Assembly: GCA_019454665.1 (NCBI GenBank)
Contig: JACFNW010000174.1
Span: 1-5,466 of the forward strand
Source: Fimbriimonadaceae bacterium
GTDB taxonomy: Bacteria > Armatimonadota > Fimbriimonadia > Fimbriimonadales > Fimbriimonadaceae
DNA: 5,466 nt
Direction of reading: 5' to 3'
The notes below the pieces were generated by a model. It was not told where the DNA came from. It saw only the letters and a list, made by a program, of their open reading frames with translations, and made no database searches. The position numbers and the translations under genes were made by a program. The number at the start of each line of letters is the position of its first letter. Position 1 is the stretch's first letter. Positions 4,805-5,466 of this stretch are shown here, piece after piece.

Positions 4805-5271
4805 GCAAGCGGTGCGGGCGCGTGGGCTCCGCGTTCGGCTCGTGTTCGGTGTGGTTTGGTGAGGATGACAGGCTCAGGATCAAGGCGATACGGATCGATG
4901 TCGGCGGCGTCTCCCTCGCCTCCCGGTTTGCCGTCGGAACCGTAGCTGCCAAGTTCGAACTGTCCATCAGGGCGAATCCGGTAGAAGAGCGGGTGGCCCC
5001 ACGAATCCACGCCGGGCGGATTCTCCAAGTATGGGCCGCGCCAGCCTTTCGCGCCGACGGGCGCCACCATGAGGGCGTTCAGACCTTCGGCTTCGGTGGG
5101 ATACCGTCCCAAGTCGAGATTGAACTGCTGGAGGGCCGCGCCAACCTGGGTGATCAGGCGGAGTTCTGGACTTCGCCGACCGGTATCGTCGCGCGGGAGG
5201 AGGGGCACGATCGCCGCGATGACACCCAAAGCGGCGACGGACACAATCGCCCGCACGGCCGCACGCTTCAT
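4801..5271 (-). CDS. GspG-like protein (type II secretion major-pseudopilin domain) without prepilin motif
   Basis: A 156-aa protein. Residues 5-25 are a hydrophobic segment, probably an inner-membrane anchor. Residues 35-137 follow the T2SSG pattern: helix, L-G-R-Y-P-T-E-A-E-G-L-N-A-L, G-W-R-G-P-Y-L, D-S-W-G-H-P-L-F-Y, and the G-S-Y-G-S-D-G-K-P-G-G-E-G-D-A-A-D-I end that forms the calcium site of GspG. The prepilin-peptidase site (G-F-T-L-x-E) is absent, so it may be a membrane-anchored relative and not a pilus subunit. ATG 5271 has AAGG five bases upstream; ATG 5319 would add 16 residues and ATG 5340 would overlap the divergent gene. The last 19 or so residues are repeat-derived and atypical. 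The stop shares CTAG (4801-4804) with the convergent aminotransferase stop. No other secretion gene is nearby. Domain sure, role unknown. Confidence 0.82.
   Translation of the reverse strand: MKRAAVRAIVSVAALGVIAAIVPLLPRDDTGRRSPELRLITQVGAALQQFNLDLGRYPTEAEGLNALMVAPVGAKGWRGPYLENPPGVDSWGHPLFYRIRPDGQFELGSYGSDGKPGGEGDAADIDPYRLDPEPVILTKPHRTRAERGAHAPAPLA
4831..4866 (+). repeat. Second copy of the 10-bp G-rich motif array, after the aminotransferase gene
   Basis: Three to four units of the motif found at 3605-3660, spaced 10-11 bp and in the same orientation (GCGTTCGG, GTGTTCGG, TGTGGTTTGG, TGAGGATG). Bases 4844-4861 (GTTCGGTGTGGTTTGGTG) differ from 3605-3622 at one position. It starts 26 bp after the aminotransferase stop and lies inside the 3' end of the opposing GspG-like gene, where its complement encodes T-K-P-H-R-T and following residues. 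Confidence 0.7.
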
Positions 5272-5323
5272 GATTGCCTTGACGTTGGCGGGTGAGCGGA
5301 GTTCAGGAGTGGTCCCCATCCGG

Positions 5324-5329
5324 TAGACT
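5324..5329 (+). promoter_or_regulatory. Candidate -10 element of the right-edge gene
   Basis: TAGACT, four of six to consensus with the key T1, A2 and T6 present, lies nine bases before ATG 5339, the same gap as at the aminotransferase gene. The following CGCCACCAC has no Shine-Dalgarno character. A possible -35, TTCAGG at 5302-5307, is weak. Confidence 0.4.
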
Positions 5330-5338
5330 CGCCACCAC

Positions 5339-5466
5339 ATGCGCGTCCAAGATTGGACCCGCGCCCTCGCGCGCACGCCGCGTTTCACCCCCATCCTCGA
5401 CCACTGGTCGAACCCGTGCGAGTACCTGTCGGTCCCGACCGAAGTCCGCCCCGTCGTCGTGGCGAC
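5339..5466 (+). CDS. 5' end of an unidentified gene, cut by the window edge
   Basis: An ATG at 5339 opens a frame with no stop through the last base: 42 complete codons and two extra bases. The protein begins M-R-V-Q-D-W-T-R-A-L-A-R-T-P-R-F and continues with P-T-E-V-R-P-V-V-V-A. Codon use is strongly GC-biased, as expected of a native gene here. It is divergent from the GspG-like gene, with 67 bp between the two starts. The pattern of a short helix, a weak strand and R-P-x-V-V-A faintly recalls the start of transcription-repair coupling factor Mfd, but that is a guess; the visible part is too short to name. Confidence 0.55.
   Translation, partial: MRVQDWTRALARTPRFTPILDHWSNPCEYLSVPTEVRPVVVA

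Noticed and set aside
4801..4866. Bidirectional terminator between the convergent aminotransferase and GspG-like genes
   Set aside because: No stable stem or T run is seen here; the only structure is the G-rich repeat and the four-base CTAG.

Overview
This is a GC-rich bacterial window with short intergenic spaces. It holds eight protein genes, one of them cut by the right edge, and no RNA genes, insertion sequences or CRISPR arrays. A PEP-CTERM surface protein, a tandem HD / HD-GYP-like protein and a solitary GspG-like protein would fit Armatimonadota (Fimbriimonadia-like) or Planctomycetota. This placement is a low-confidence inference. A recurring feature is a -10-like hexamer 5-9 bases before the start codon, usually with no Shine-Dalgarno sequence, as expected for leaderless or near-leaderless transcripts.

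Layout from left to right. A HIT-family phosphohydrolase/transferase (+, 56-493) converges on a two-gene minus-strand unit: a 70-aa helper-type protein (891-1103) followed by an overlapping MNT-like nucleotidyltransferase (509-919). A 204-bp divergent spacer separates that unit from a secreted PEP-CTERM protein (+, 1308-2141). A GC-rich hairpin (2157-2178) follows, then a two-domain HD phosphohydrolase (+, 2236-3591). Next comes a PLP-dependent HisC/CobD-like aminotransferase (+, 3692-4804) whose codon use is clearly less GC-biased than its neighbours. Arrays of the same roughly 10-bp G-rich motif lie directly on both sides of it, at 3605-3660 and 4831-4866. Its stop codon shares a CTAG with the stop of the convergent GspG-like gene (-, 4801-5271). 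The window closes with the 5' end of a divergent plus-strand gene (from 5339).

The genes do not form one pathway. Only the small protein plus nucleotidyltransferase pair looks like a functional unit, resembling toxin-antitoxin-type MNT pairs. The observations most worth checking are the repeat-bracketed, compositionally distinct aminotransferase, the compact leaderless-style promoters, the nucleotidyltransferase with no ATG/GTG start at the conserved position, and the GspG-like protein without a prepilin motif. I see no convincing new multi-gene system.
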